The position numbers were made by a program, and so were the translations under genes. The notes beneath the pieces are model-generated. The model was not told the origin of the DNA. It saw only the letters and a program-made list of their open reading frames with translations, and did no database searches. Shown in pieces: positions 25,229 through 33,885 of a stretch of 64,000 nucleotides of DNA (positions are counted from its first letter, which is position 1; the number at the start of each line of letters is the position of its first letter). This stretch comes from CBDIDH01 sp965277595. Lineage in GTDB: Bacteria; Planctomycetota; Planctomycetia; Isosphaerales; Isosphaeraceae. The stretch spans positions 2,418,001 through 2,482,000 of the forward strand of contig CBDIDH010000001.1 of the NCBI GenBank assembly GCA_965277595.1. Reading direction: 5' to 3'.

Positions 25229-27073
25229 ATGTCCACGGCCGACGACGCACTGAACTCGCTCAAACAGGCCGAAACCGACGGCAAGGTCTCTTCCTCGGCC
25301 GCGTCCAACATGCGTCGATGGCTGACCGAGCCCCCCTTCGCCCGTTACCGCGACCGGCTGATTCAGGACATCGACGCGAAACACTGGCAGGTGCTCGACG
25401 ACGCCTTTTATGCCGTTCTCGAATTCGGAACCGGTGGTCGTCGCGGCAAGATGTATCCGGTCGGCACCAATGTCCTGAACGAACGGACGATCGCCGAAAG
25501 TGCCCGAGGGCTCGCGGATTACATCACCGCGCGCACGGCCGCCGATGCGCCTCGATCGTGCACGATCGCCCGCGACACCCGGCACAACTCCCCGGAATTC
25601 GCCGAACTCTGCGCCCGAGTCCTCGCCGCAGCCGGGTTCACCGTGTATCTGTTCCCGGAACCGAGGTCGACTCCCCTGCTCTCGCACGCCGTCCGGTTTC
25701 TAAAATGTGACGCCGGCATCATGATCACGGCGTCTCATAACCCTCCATCCGACAACGGTTTCAAGTGCTATGCGTCGAATGGCGGCCAGGTGATCCCTCC
25801 CGACGACACGGGGATCATCAACTGTGTCACCGCGGCCTCGGATCGAGAGATTCCCGAGACGTCTTTTGACGAGGGAGTTGCCAAAGGCTCAATCGTTCTC
25901 GTCGGCGCCGAGGTGGACGAAAGTTATCTCAACGCGGTTGTCGGCGAGTCGGTCAGTCCGGTTCGCGACCTTTCGATTGTGTATACTCCGATGCACGGGG
26001 TTGGAGAAACCTCGGTGGCCGCCGCTCTGCTCCGCGCGGGGTTTGACCGGTTGAACATCCTGGCCTCGCAGCGCACCCCTGACGGCGATTTCCCGAACGT
26101 TCCCGGCCATGTCTCGAATCCCGAGATACCCAAAACCCTCGCCGCGTCGATCGAAGAGGCCAAGGCCACCGGCGCTGATCTCGTTCTTGGAAGCGATCCC
26201 GACGCCGACCGGATCGGTGTCGGTCTTCCCCTGACCGGCGATCCCAAGGGGGATTGGACGACGCTCGACGGCAACCAGATCGGCATTTTGCTCACGGCCT
26301 TCATCATCAAGGAGACCGAGGCCCGCGGCAAACTTCGCCCCGATCATTACGTGGTCACCACGTTGGTCAGCAGCCTGATGGCACGCGCTCTCTGTGAGCG
26401 AGCGGGCGTTGGGATCGAGGACAACCTGCTCGTCGGCTTCAAATGGATCGGTCAGCGGATCGACGAACGGGGACCGCTCGGCTTCCTCTTCGGGTTCGAG
26501 GAGTCGCACGGTTATCTCAAGGGGACGCACGTCCGCGACAAGGACGCGGCGGTCGCGGCCTTGCTCTTCGCCGAACTCGCGGCCACGGTCAAGGACCGCA
26601 AGCAAACCGTTCTTGAATATCTCGACGACCTCTATATCGACGTCGGCCACACTGGCGAGCGCCTCATCAACAAGGTAATCGAGGGGCGTCGCGGGGTCGA
26701 GCAGATGAAAGAGCTGATGGCCGCCTTCCGCGCGAAGCCGCCGAAGACGGTCGGCGGCCTCAAGATCGTCGACGTTTACGACTACGGCCAGCACGAAATT
26801 CGGTCGGTTGACGGGACTGGAAAAACGCGACCGCTTCCCGAACCTTCGGGCGATCTCCTTATCTTCCACACCGAGTCCCCCGGCACCCGATTCGCCGCGC
26901 GTCCTTCGGGAACCGAGCCCAAGATCAAGTTTTATCTCTTCGCGCGAACTCCGGTCGATGGTCCGGCCAACCTTCCCCAGGCCAAGGCGACCACGAAGGC
27001 CGCTCTTGACGGAATGGCAAGCGACATCGAACAATTCATCAAGGAGACTCTCAGCCAGTCGCCAAACGGTTGA
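25229..27073 (+). CDS. Phosphoglucomutase/phosphomannomutase family enzyme
   Basis: 614 residues, start ATG 25229 with GGAG about 11 bases upstream. Alpha-D-phosphohexomutase with all four active-site regions: phosphoserine loop ITASHNPPSDNGFKCY, metal loop GSDPDADRIGVG, sugar-binding loop GFEESHGYLKG and phosphate-binding loop RPSGTEPKIKFYLF. The length and an N-terminal lead of about 50 residues fit the PgcA-like (glucose 1-/6-phosphate) branch; phosphomannose activity cannot be excluded. Followed at 92 bases by uvrC on the same strand. Links glycogen breakdown (glgX in this window) with hexose phosphate pools. Confidence 0.92.
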   Translation: MSTADDALNSLKQAETDGKVSSSAASNMRRWLTEPPFARYRDRLIQDIDAKHWQVLDDAFYAVLEFGTGGRRGKMYPVGTNVLNERTIAESARGLADYITARTAADAPRSCTIARDTRHNSPEFAELCARVLAAAGFTVYLFPEPRSTPLLSHAVRFLKCDAGIMITASHNPPSDNGFKCYASNGGQVIPPDDTGIINCVTAASDREIPETSFDEGVAKGSIVLVGAEVDESYLNAVVGESVSPVRDLSIVYTPMHGVGETSVAAALLRAGFDRLNILASQRTPDGDFPNVPGHVSNPEIPKTLAASIEEAKATGADLVLGSDPDADRIGVGLPLTGDPKGDWTTLDGNQIGILLTAFIIKETEARGKLRPDHYVVTTLVSSLMARALCERAGVGIEDNLLVGFKWIGQRIDERGPLGFLFGFEESHGYLKGTHVRDKDAAVAALLFAELAATVKDRKQTVLEYLDDLYIDVGHTGERLINKVIEGRRGVEQMKELMAAFRAKPPKTVGGLKIVDVYDYGQHEIRSVDGTGKTRPLPEPSGDLLIFHTESPGTRFAARPSGTEPKIKFYLFARTPVDGPANLPQAKATTKAALDGMASDIEQFIKETLSQSPNG

Positions 27074-27164
27074 GACACTCAGACTTGCCCGGTTCGAAAG
27101 CGGCCGTCGCCCAGCGGCTTCCAAGGATCTTGATTGAAGGCGGGGACGGACCCCGTGAGGTCGC

Positions 27165-28535
27165 ATGCCAGACGACACACCGATGCCCGCTCCCGACCTT
27201 CCCGGCGAGGCACTGTCCACCACCACGGTCAGCCCCGCCGAAAAGGTCCGCGCGTTCCCGACGACTCCCGGCCTTTACTTGATGAAGGATGCGCAGGGGC
27301 GGGTGATCTACGTCGGCAAGGCGAAGAACCTTCGCGCGCGGGCCTCTTCCTACTTCCACAAGACCGCGGCCGAGGATCGCCGCATCTGCGACTGGATCGG
27401 CGAGGTCGTCGACGTAGACTTCCTGAGCGCCGATAGCGAGGTCGACGCCCTTTTGATGGAAGCTCGGCTCGTCAAGGACATTCAGCCCAGGCACAACCAG
27501 GATCTCAAGGACGACAAGTCCTTCCCCTATCTTCAGATCACCACGGGCGAAGATTATCCCCGGGTCAACTTCACCCGTGAGCCTCTTGAACGGGGCGTGA
27601 AGCTTTACGGCCCCTTCCCTCGCGCCAAGAGCCTTCGCGGGGCGATTCAGGTCCTTCAAAAAATCTTCAAGTTTCGCACGTGTTCCCTGGACATCGAGGA
27701 TGGCGATCCCCGATGGCGCTGGTTTCGTCCGTGTCTGCTCCACTCGATCGATCAATGTACCGCGCCGTGCAACCTCCGAATCGATCGCGAGGCGTATCGG
27801 ACCGATATCCGCCGCCTTCGCCTCTTTCTCGACGGCAAGAAAGCCGCCGTGCTCGCCGAGATGGAAGAGGAGATGAAGCAGGCGAGCAAGTCGTTACTCT
27901 TTGAAAAAGCGGCTCGGCTCCGCGACGAGATCAAGGCGCTCAAGAATCTCAACCTTCGAGGCGACCTGGCCAAGCACGCGCAGCCCGAGGTCTTTTACGT
28001 TGATCCTCGTAAAGGTTTGAAGGGTTTGCAGAAGGTGCTTCATCTCGAATCGACCCCGAGGCGGATCGATTGCGTGGACATCGCCCACCTCGGCGGAACC
28101 GAGACGGTCGGCTCGCTCGTCACGTTCATCGACGGCCTTCCGTTCAAGCCGGGCTATCGTCGATACAAGATCAAGAGCGTCACGGGTATCGACGACTTCG
28201 CCTCGATCCGCGAGGTCGTCAGTCGGCGGATCATCGGTCTCAACGAGCGCGATGAACCCTTCCCGGACATCTTCTTGATCGACGGCGGCAAGGGGCAGCT
28301 CAACGCGGCGCTCGAAGCCTTCAAGGTTCAAGGGGTGACCCCGCCCACTCTCATTTCACTGGCGAAGCGCGACGAAGAAATCTACGTCCCCGGCAAGAGC
28401 GAGCCGATCGTCCTCAACCGGCGCTCCTTTTCGCTCCGTCTGTTACAATACGCTCGAGACGAAGCGCACCGGTTCGCCCAGCACTACCATCACATGCTCC
28501 GTAAAAAGCGGACCCTGGGCGACGACGCAAGCTGA
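27165..28535 (+). CDS. uvrC: UvrC-like excinuclease subunit, short form
   Basis: 456 residues, well below the roughly 600 usual for UvrC. Present: GIY-YIG nuclease (PGLYLMKDAQGRVIYVGKAK, about 35-115), the four cysteines of the probable Fe-S site (FRTC, RPCL, DQC, APC, about 165-195), a UVR helical hairpin (LLFEKAARLRDEIKAL), and the RNase-H-like second nuclease with acidic and His residues in CVDIAHLGG, FLIDGGKGQ and DEAHRFA. Missing: the segment usually found between UVR and the second nuclease and the C-terminal tandem helix-hairpin-helix. GAGG lies 5 bases before the ATG. Both incision sites look intact. Confidence 0.9.
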   Translation: MPDDTPMPAPDLPGEALSTTTVSPAEKVRAFPTTPGLYLMKDAQGRVIYVGKAKNLRARASSYFHKTAAEDRRICDWIGEVVDVDFLSADSEVDALLMEARLVKDIQPRHNQDLKDDKSFPYLQITTGEDYPRVNFTREPLERGVKLYGPFPRAKSLRGAIQVLQKIFKFRTCSLDIEDGDPRWRWFRPCLLHSIDQCTAPCNLRIDREAYRTDIRRLRLFLDGKKAAVLAEMEEEMKQASKSLLFEKAARLRDEIKALKNLNLRGDLAKHAQPEVFYVDPRKGLKGLQKVLHLESTPRRIDCVDIAHLGGTETVGSLVTFIDGLPFKPGYRRYKIKSVTGIDDFASIREVVSRRIIGLNERDEPFPDIFLIDGGKGQLNAALEAFKVQGVTPPTLISLAKRDEEIYVPGKSEPIVLNRRSFSLRLLQYARDEAHRFAQHYHHMLRKKRTLGDDAS

Positions 28536-28589
28536 CTCTCGACCTGAACCGCCGGAACGATCGACCGAGCACCAAGCTTTCACAACTTC

Positions 28590-30485
28590 ATGATTCTTAT
28601 CTCCGCGAGCGGCCTTGGCCGCCAGTATGCCGGTGATCCCATCTTTCGCGACCTCAGGTTCGAGGTCCGCGCCGGTGAGCGAATCGGCCTGGTCGGACCG
28701 AATGGCGCCGGCAAGACGACCTTGATGAAGTTGCTCGCCGGAACCGAGCAGCCCGACTACGGCAGTCTCTACATACGCCAGTCGATCCGAGTCAGCCTGC
28801 TTCGCCAGGAACCCGACTTCTCGACGGACGAGACGCTCATGTCGGTCGCCCGGTCGGGTCTCGCTTCGCTCCTCGATCTTCAGCGCGAGATGGAAGAGGC
28901 CGCGATCGAGATGGCCGACGCCGACGACGAAGCCGATCGCGCCCGAGCCACCAAGCGCTACGGCGAGATCCACGATCAGATCCAGCACCAGGACGCCTAC
29001 TCGGTCGAGCACCGGGTCGAGGAAATTCTCTCCGGCCTTGGCTTCGACACCGCGGATTTCAGCAGGGCGGCGCGGACGTTCTCGGGGGGTCAGCAATCAC
29101 GGATGATGCTGGCCAAGCTCCTCCTGGAGAGCCCCGACCTGATGCTCCTCGACGAGCCATCGAACCATCTTGATATCGAAACCACCGCCTGGCTCGAAAA
29201 TTACCTGGCCAGGCAGGCCGTGGCGATGGTCGTCGTCAGTCACGACCGCTATTTTCTCGACAAGGTCGTCACCCGGATCTGGGAGCTTCACGACGGGAAG
29301 ATCGAGGCCTATCCCGGCAATTACTCGCAATACTGGCGGCTCCGTACCGAGAAGGCCAAGGTTCTCGACCGCCAGGCCGACCGCCAGGCTGACAAGATCG
29401 CCGACCTGGAAGCCTATGTCCGCAAATATGGCGCGGGGCAGAGAGCGAAACAGGCGAAGGATCGCGAGAAAAAGCTGGAACGAATCGAACGGGTCGAGAC
29501 GATGCGCGAGATCGTCGGCCCGGTCATGGGGTTTGGCGAGGTCGAACGCGCCGGGGATATCGTGATCGAGGGGCGAGACCTTACCAAGGCCTTTGACAAA
29601 CCCCTCTTTCGCGACTTCAACGTCGCCGTTCAGCGCGGAGAGTGCGTCGGCGTGATGGGTCCGAACGGGTCGGGCAAGTCGACCCTGATCAAAACCCTGA
29701 TCGGCCGCGAAAAGCCCGATGGCGGCGAGGCCAGGCTCGGCCACAAGGTTCAGATTGGCTACCACGACCAGGGCCTTGAATCACTCGACGGTTCGACCCC
29801 GGTGCTTCGAGCCGTCTGGCCGGAAGACGATCCCGAATGGGTTCAAGGCGACCTCCGCGACCTTCTCGCGCGGTTCGGCCTCGGCGGCGAGATCGTCTTT
29901 CAGACCGTCGGCCAGCTTTCCGGCGGTGAGAAGGCCAAGGCGGCGCTCGCGCGTCTCTGCGCCACCGGAGCGAACTTACTGGTCATGGACGAACCGACGA
30001 ACCACCTCGACATCTGGTCGTGCGAGGCCCTCGAACGTTCAATCCGCGAGTTCGAAGGGTCGGTTCTCGTCGTTTCTCACGACCGCTATTTCCTCAACCA
30101 GGTCGCCGACCGGCTCATCATCCTCGGCAACGGCAAAGGGCGCGTGATCGAAGGCGACTACGAAACGTACCAGCGCCTTCTTCAACAAGAAACCGACGCC
30201 GCCCCCGCGCGTTCAGTTTCGTCCCTTGCCGAATCCAAAGGGGCGGACAAGACCAAGGGGGAGCGCCGAAAGAAGAAATTCCCCTATCGCAAGGCGACCG
30301 AAATCGAGCGGGAAATCAGCGATCTTGAGAGTCAGGTCGCCGAATTTGAAGATCTTCTCGGCCAACCCGCCACCTGGCGCGACCCCATCAAGGCTCGGGA
30401 AATTCAACTCAAACATGAAGAGTTCAAGATCAATCTCGCTCGCCTTTACGAGCACTGGGAAGAAGCGATCGAGTTCGGCTCTTGA
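28590..30485 (+). CDS. ABC-F family ATPase (Uup/YheS-like)
   Basis: 631 residues with two ABC cassettes and no membrane segment. Cassette 1: GPNGAGKTT, FSGGQQSRMMLA, MLLDEPSNHLD. Cassette 2: GPNGSGKST, LSGGEKAKAALA, LVMDEPTNHLD. An alpha-helical linker (about residues 235-310) lies between them and a Lys-rich, coiled-coil C-terminal extension (about 540-631) resembles Uup/YheS. ABC-F proteins act on the ribosome in translation and, in some cases, antibiotic resistance. Follows uvrC by 54 bases, with no clear Shine-Dalgarno before the ATG. Confidence 0.93.
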   Translation: MILISASGLGRQYAGDPIFRDLRFEVRAGERIGLVGPNGAGKTTLMKLLAGTEQPDYGSLYIRQSIRVSLLRQEPDFSTDETLMSVARSGLASLLDLQREMEEAAIEMADADDEADRARATKRYGEIHDQIQHQDAYSVEHRVEEILSGLGFDTADFSRAARTFSGGQQSRMMLAKLLLESPDLMLLDEPSNHLDIETTAWLENYLARQAVAMVVVSHDRYFLDKVVTRIWELHDGKIEAYPGNYSQYWRLRTEKAKVLDRQADRQADKIADLEAYVRKYGAGQRAKQAKDREKKLERIERVETMREIVGPVMGFGEVERAGDIVIEGRDLTKAFDKPLFRDFNVAVQRGECVGVMGPNGSGKSTLIKTLIGREKPDGGEARLGHKVQIGYHDQGLESLDGSTPVLRAVWPEDDPEWVQGDLRDLLARFGLGGEIVFQTVGQLSGGEKAKAALARLCATGANLLVMDEPTNHLDIWSCEALERSIREFEGSVLVVSHDRYFLNQVADRLIILGNGKGRVIEGDYETYQRLLQQETDAAPARSVSSLAESKGADKTKGERRKKKFPYRKATEIEREISDLESQVAEFEDLLGQPATWRDPIKAREIQLKHEEFKINLARLYEHWEEAIEFGS

Positions 30486-30560
30486 GTAGAGAGATCGGTT
30501 TGTCCCGGAATTTTCGATCGTCGTTTAGCCGAGCTTGGCCCGAACAGGTAATGCGCATGA

Positions 30561-30593
30561 CCGTAGCCTTACCCTTTTTGGGCAAGGCTACGG
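30561..30593. terminator. Hairpin between ABC-F and DUF1559 genes
   Basis: Arms CCGTAGCCTTaCCC (30561-30574) and GGGcAAGGCTACGG (30580-30593) form 13 pairs with one mismatch around a TTTTT loop. It lies between two convergent genes. A U-run after the stem is missing on both sides, so it may act as a stabilising 3' hairpin as much as a terminator. Confidence 0.7.
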
Positions 30594-30624
30594 CCGGAAA
30601 TTACCCGTTTCGCATCACTTGGAG

Positions 30625-31632
30625 TCAGAACGCGCTTGAGTCGATAACCTCGCCATTGCCCCGGGTGCCCAAAGCCATCCATGTCGGCATGGCGATCGAC
30701 GACTTGATGAACTTCACGCTGCCGTCGCCCATCAAAACATTCGCCCCGCCAGAGTGATTACTGCTGGCGTTCACATAGTTCGCCGAGTCGGGGCTGCACG
30801 TCGGACAGGCATTGCGACACTCACCCCACGGGTACGTTGTGGAGTTCGGCGGCACGATCGTGTTAAAAAGGCTATACGTTTCGGTACCCACGATCCACCA
30901 CTGACCGGTATTCGTCTTGATGTTCGTTCCGGTGACGAAGGACGTGGAACAGGTCTGGAGGTCGGTGATCGTCAGCGGATAGTTGGCGATCGAGGCCGAA
31001 TCGAAGTAGCCTACAGGGGTCGAACCATTCACGCCGTTGCCGCGATAGGCCAAGTTCTTACCGTTGCCGACGAGTTTCTCGGAAAAGGCAATCGTGTTCG
31101 AACTGCCATCCGTCATGTCGCGAAGTCCGTATACTTGACCGCCGGTGGTGAAAACTCCGGTTGAGGTGTTCGGATTGCCCTGTGACGTCGTGCCCTGAGA
31201 AGCCGCGTAGTTATTGTTGTTGAGGCCAGCCGACGCGGAACCCGCGTAACCGTCCGACGGGCAGAGATACGTGTTGATCGTCGTCAACTGAACCGTGGTG
31301 TTTTCCCCGGCGTTCGAGGTGGAGACGGTATTGAAATTGATGGCGTTAAAAAGCGCCGACTGTTCCATGTATGTCAACATCTGGGCCTGAGCGCTGAAGC
31401 CATTCCACTGGTTCCCCGTCCCACCCAGCGGGAACGAGTTGATCGCGGAATGGTAATTGTGGCAGCCGAGACCAATTTGCTTCAGGTTGTTGACGCACTG
31501 AGAACGTCTCGCGGCCTCACGCGCCGCCTGGACGGCCGGCAGCAGCAGGGCAATGAGAACGGCGATAATGGCGATCACCACGAGCAACTCAATCAGCGTG
31601 AAACCACGCCGAACCGTGACGCGAACGTTCAT
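30625..31632 (-). CDS. DUF1559 protein with prepilin-like N-terminus
   Basis: 335 residues. Starts with a type IV prepilin/pseudopilin signal (RRGFTLIELLVVIAIIAVLI) cleaved before Phe, followed by the planctomycete signature LLPAVQAAREAARRSQCVNN and NLKQIGLGCHNYHS. The C-terminal part has the typical SNHSGGANVLMGDGSVKFIK motif that closes DUF1559 proteins, and cysteine pairs (CRNACPTC). This family is greatly expanded in planctomycetes and is thought to be exported through type II-like machinery; the precise role is unknown. GAGGTG precedes the ATG. Confidence 0.96.
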   Translation of the reverse strand: MNVRVTVRRGFTLIELLVVIAIIAVLIALLLPAVQAAREAARRSQCVNNLKQIGLGCHNYHSAINSFPLGGTGNQWNGFSAQAQMLTYMEQSALFNAINFNTVSTSNAGENTTVQLTTINTYLCPSDGYAGSASAGLNNNNYAASQGTTSQGNPNTSTGVFTTGGQVYGLRDMTDGSSNTIAFSEKLVGNGKNLAYRGNGVNGSTPVGYFDSASIANYPLTITDLQTCSTSFVTGTNIKTNTGQWWIVGTETYSLFNTIVPPNSTTYPWGECRNACPTCSPDSANYVNASSNHSGGANVLMGDGSVKFIKSSIAMPTWMALGTRGNGEVIDSSAF

Positions 31633-31761
31633 TTTTCACACCTCGAAGAGAATGAAAGACGTAAAGAAATCAAGAATCGAAGAGGGCAAGACCCACCGGG
31701 TGAGTGCGTTGTTTTTGGGGGGGGCGTAACAAAAGGGTTAGCAAACAGCGCACCTTACCTG

Positions 31762-31956
31762 TTATTTCTTCTTCTTGCTTGCATAAAATTCTTCTGTCGC
31801 TTTCCTCTGGTCGGCGAGTTCCTTTTCCTTGGCGGGGTCCATCTTGGCGGTATCATCGATCATGTTGCCGCCGCAGCCGGAGTTGATGAAGGAAAGGGCT
31901 CCCATCAGCCCGCCAAAAATCCCGACGCGAACGACCTGACGCCGCGAAATCGACAC
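31762..31956 (-). CDS. Small exported lipoprotein next to the DUF1559 gene
   Basis: 64 residues from GTG 31956, where GAGGTG lies 6 bases upstream; a GTG three codons earlier (31965) is the alternative. The N-terminus ISRRQVVRVGIFGGLMGA has a twin arginine, then a hydrophobic stretch and a lipobox-like FINSGC. The rest is short, charged and Lys-rich at the end (EEFYASKKKK). It lies upstream of the DUF1559 gene on the same strand, separated by about 130 bases. Small lipoproteins beside DUF1559 genes are a recurring pattern in planctomycetes; function unknown. Confidence 0.75.
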   Translation of the reverse strand: MSISRRQVVRVGIFGGLMGALSFINSGCGGNMIDDTAKMDPAKEKELADQRKATEEFYASKKKK

Positions 31957-32145
31957 TTCAAGCACCTCGCACCGTGGGAAAATCGTGATAAAAGAGGGTG
32001 GACTCTGGTAAGATAACCCGTCGGCCGTCGCGAGGGAATATGTGAGTGGGGTTAACTCACGAATTTTTTACAAGGAGTTTCCACACCGCGTCTCGAAGCC
32101 TCGTTAAGCCATCGCCTTGTTGCGGTGATTCGCCAATCAAGGTGA

Positions 32146-33096
32146 GTGACAGAGCCACTCTTGCCGGTCATAATCAATAAGACCCCAGGCAAAGGTCACC
32201 TGTTCGAGGCCGAGGTTGCCGCTCTCATGCCCGATCCCGACAAAGTCCTCGCGACCGTGCGTCGCGCCTCGGCGCTCTTTCGTGAGACGCCGGGACGATC
32301 GGGCGGCGTCATCACCCTCGACCCAGATTCCGTCACCGACGTCATGGTCGTCGGCGATCTTCACGGCAATATTCCCGCCTTTCGCGAAGTCCTCCGCGCC
32401 GCCGCGCTGGAGAGCCATCCGCATCGAGTGCTTGTGCTTCAGGAATTGATTCACGGAACCCGCATGTACCCCGACGACAAGGGGGACCGGTCCCATCAAC
32501 TCGTTGACCTCGTCTGTGCCCTGAAGTGTCAATATCCGGGCCGGGTTCACCTGATCCTGGGAAACCACGAGCTTTCGGAACTGACCGGGCGAGCGATCGC
32601 CAAGAATGGTGTCGCGTTGAACGCGCTCTTTCGACAGGGAATCGAAACGGCCTATCCAGGACGTGGCGAGGCCATCTATGCGGCCTATCGCGACCTCTTC
32701 GCCGCCCTTCCGCTTTGTGTTCGCACGCCGAACCGGGTCTTTTTATGTCACACGATCCCCGACGGTCTCGATCTTGACGCCTTTGATCCGAGCGTACTCG
32801 CGCTCGACCATTGGCCGCCTGAAGTGGTCAAGCGGCACGGCAGCGTGTACGCGATGACCTGGGGACGCGACAACGCCGCCGAGACCGTGGACCGGTTCGC
32901 GAGGCTCATCGACGCCGACTGGTTTGTGACCGGACATCAGCCTTGCGATACCGGCTTTTACCGGGCCAACCACCGCCAGCTTATTGTTGATGGGACAGAC
33001 CCCTACCCCGCCTATTGCCTCTTTCCCGCCAACGAACCGGTCAATGTCGATGCGCTACTCAATGGCGTTCATATCTTAAAGATGACGGCCAATTGA
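32146..33096 (+). CDS. Calcineurin-like metallophosphoesterase
   Basis: 316 residues starting with GTG. Metal-binding motifs of the PPP-like superfamily are visible: VVGDLHGN (about residue 68), GNHELSEL (about 138) and a late GHQP (about 266). The usual GDxxxRG motif is replaced by LQELIHGTRMYPDD, which departs from the family's Asp and Arg; a histidine (HTI) follows. No signal peptide is seen, so the enzyme is probably cytoplasmic. Substrate (phosphoprotein, dinucleotide or other phosphoester) unknown. Confidence 0.83.
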   Translation: MTEPLLPVIINKTPGKGHLFEAEVAALMPDPDKVLATVRRASALFRETPGRSGGVITLDPDSVTDVMVVGDLHGNIPAFREVLRAAALESHPHRVLVLQELIHGTRMYPDDKGDRSHQLVDLVCALKCQYPGRVHLILGNHELSELTGRAIAKNGVALNALFRQGIETAYPGRGEAIYAAYRDLFAALPLCVRTPNRVFLCHTIPDGLDLDAFDPSVLALDHWPPEVVKRHGSVYAMTWGRDNAAETVDRFARLIDADWFVTGHQPCDTGFYRANHRQLIVDGTDPYPAYCLFPANEPVNVDALLNGVHILKMTAN

Positions 33097-33118
33097 CGGC
33101 GATGCGCGGAGAAGGCGA

Positions 33119-33796
33119 CTAAACTCCGTCAGCCCAGCCGGCCACCACGACAGCCGCGTCGGTGGCTTCGAGGTGATAGACGAGCGGCGGCACGTCGCTG
33201 AGCGCATTGAGGTTGGACTTGGTCACGGCGAGCCGGAACCGGCCATGACCGATCGTTGAGATATGAAGCACGGACCGCGCGGCATCGTGAATCTCACTCG
33301 CCCAGAAGCCCGACTTGGGGACGTATTGAACCGCCACGACGGCCGCGTTCGTCTCTCTGGCAAGTCGCGTCACGTTCTTGATGATCTGCCGGGCCGGCAT
33401 CTGAGTGTCTCGGCAAAGGTAGGTCGAGAGGGGATCGAGGATAATCAGCGAGGGGCGGATGTCCTGCAAGTCCTCGGCCGAGATTTCCCTGTCAATACAC
33501 CGAATGCGCGAGAGGTCGGCCGACGCCGCCTCAAGGCGTGGGCGGATCGTGTCGGCGAGGCTATCGTCATCGTTATAGATCACGACATTGGCCGGTCCCG
33601 CGGGCTTCTTCAACTCCAAGGGCATCGCCGCGCCTCGGCTTACCCTCGCCGCCAGGTCAAGGGCAATCAACGACTTCCCCGAACCCGGCTCACCGTCCAG
33701 CAGGGTGACCTTGCCGAAAGGGACCCGACCTTCCCAGAGCCATTGCACCGGCTTTGACTGGATCTCCGACAGGGTTGTCCAGTGAATCGCGCTCAT
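33119..33796 (-). CDS. RecA/RepA-like AAA ATPase (AAA_25 type)
   Basis: 225 residues. Walker A GEPGSGKS near residue 34, Walker B SLIILDPLSTY near 115, and sensor-like VAVQYVPKSG. The architecture matches AAA_25/RepA-like ATPases, which occur as stand-alone proteins and in plasmid or phage replication modules. No helicase or primase domain is attached. GAGGGG lies about 8 bases before the ATG. It is downstream of the phosphatase gene by 89 bases on the same strand; there is no other replication or mobile gene nearby. Confidence 0.8.
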   Translation of the reverse strand: MSAIHWTTLSEIQSKPVQWLWEGRVPFGKVTLLDGEPGSGKSLIALDLAARVSRGAAMPLELKKPAGPANVVIYNDDDSLADTIRPRLEAASADLSRIRCIDREISAEDLQDIRPSLIILDPLSTYLCRDTQMPARQIIKNVTRLARETNAAVVAVQYVPKSGFWASEIHDAARSVLHISTIGHGRFRLAVTKSNLNALSDVPPLVYHLEATDAAVVVAGWADGV

Positions 33797-33885
33797 CGAC
33801 CGCCCCCCCTCAAGGATGTCACCAATCCGCCGACACTCTCGGGCATCTTACCAGGGATGCTCAGCTCTGGGCAGCAACTTCTTCC

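Noticed and set aside
25889..27226. Minus-strand open frame of about 445 codons
   Set aside because: Antisense to the phosphohexomutase gene, which has four complete active-site motifs.
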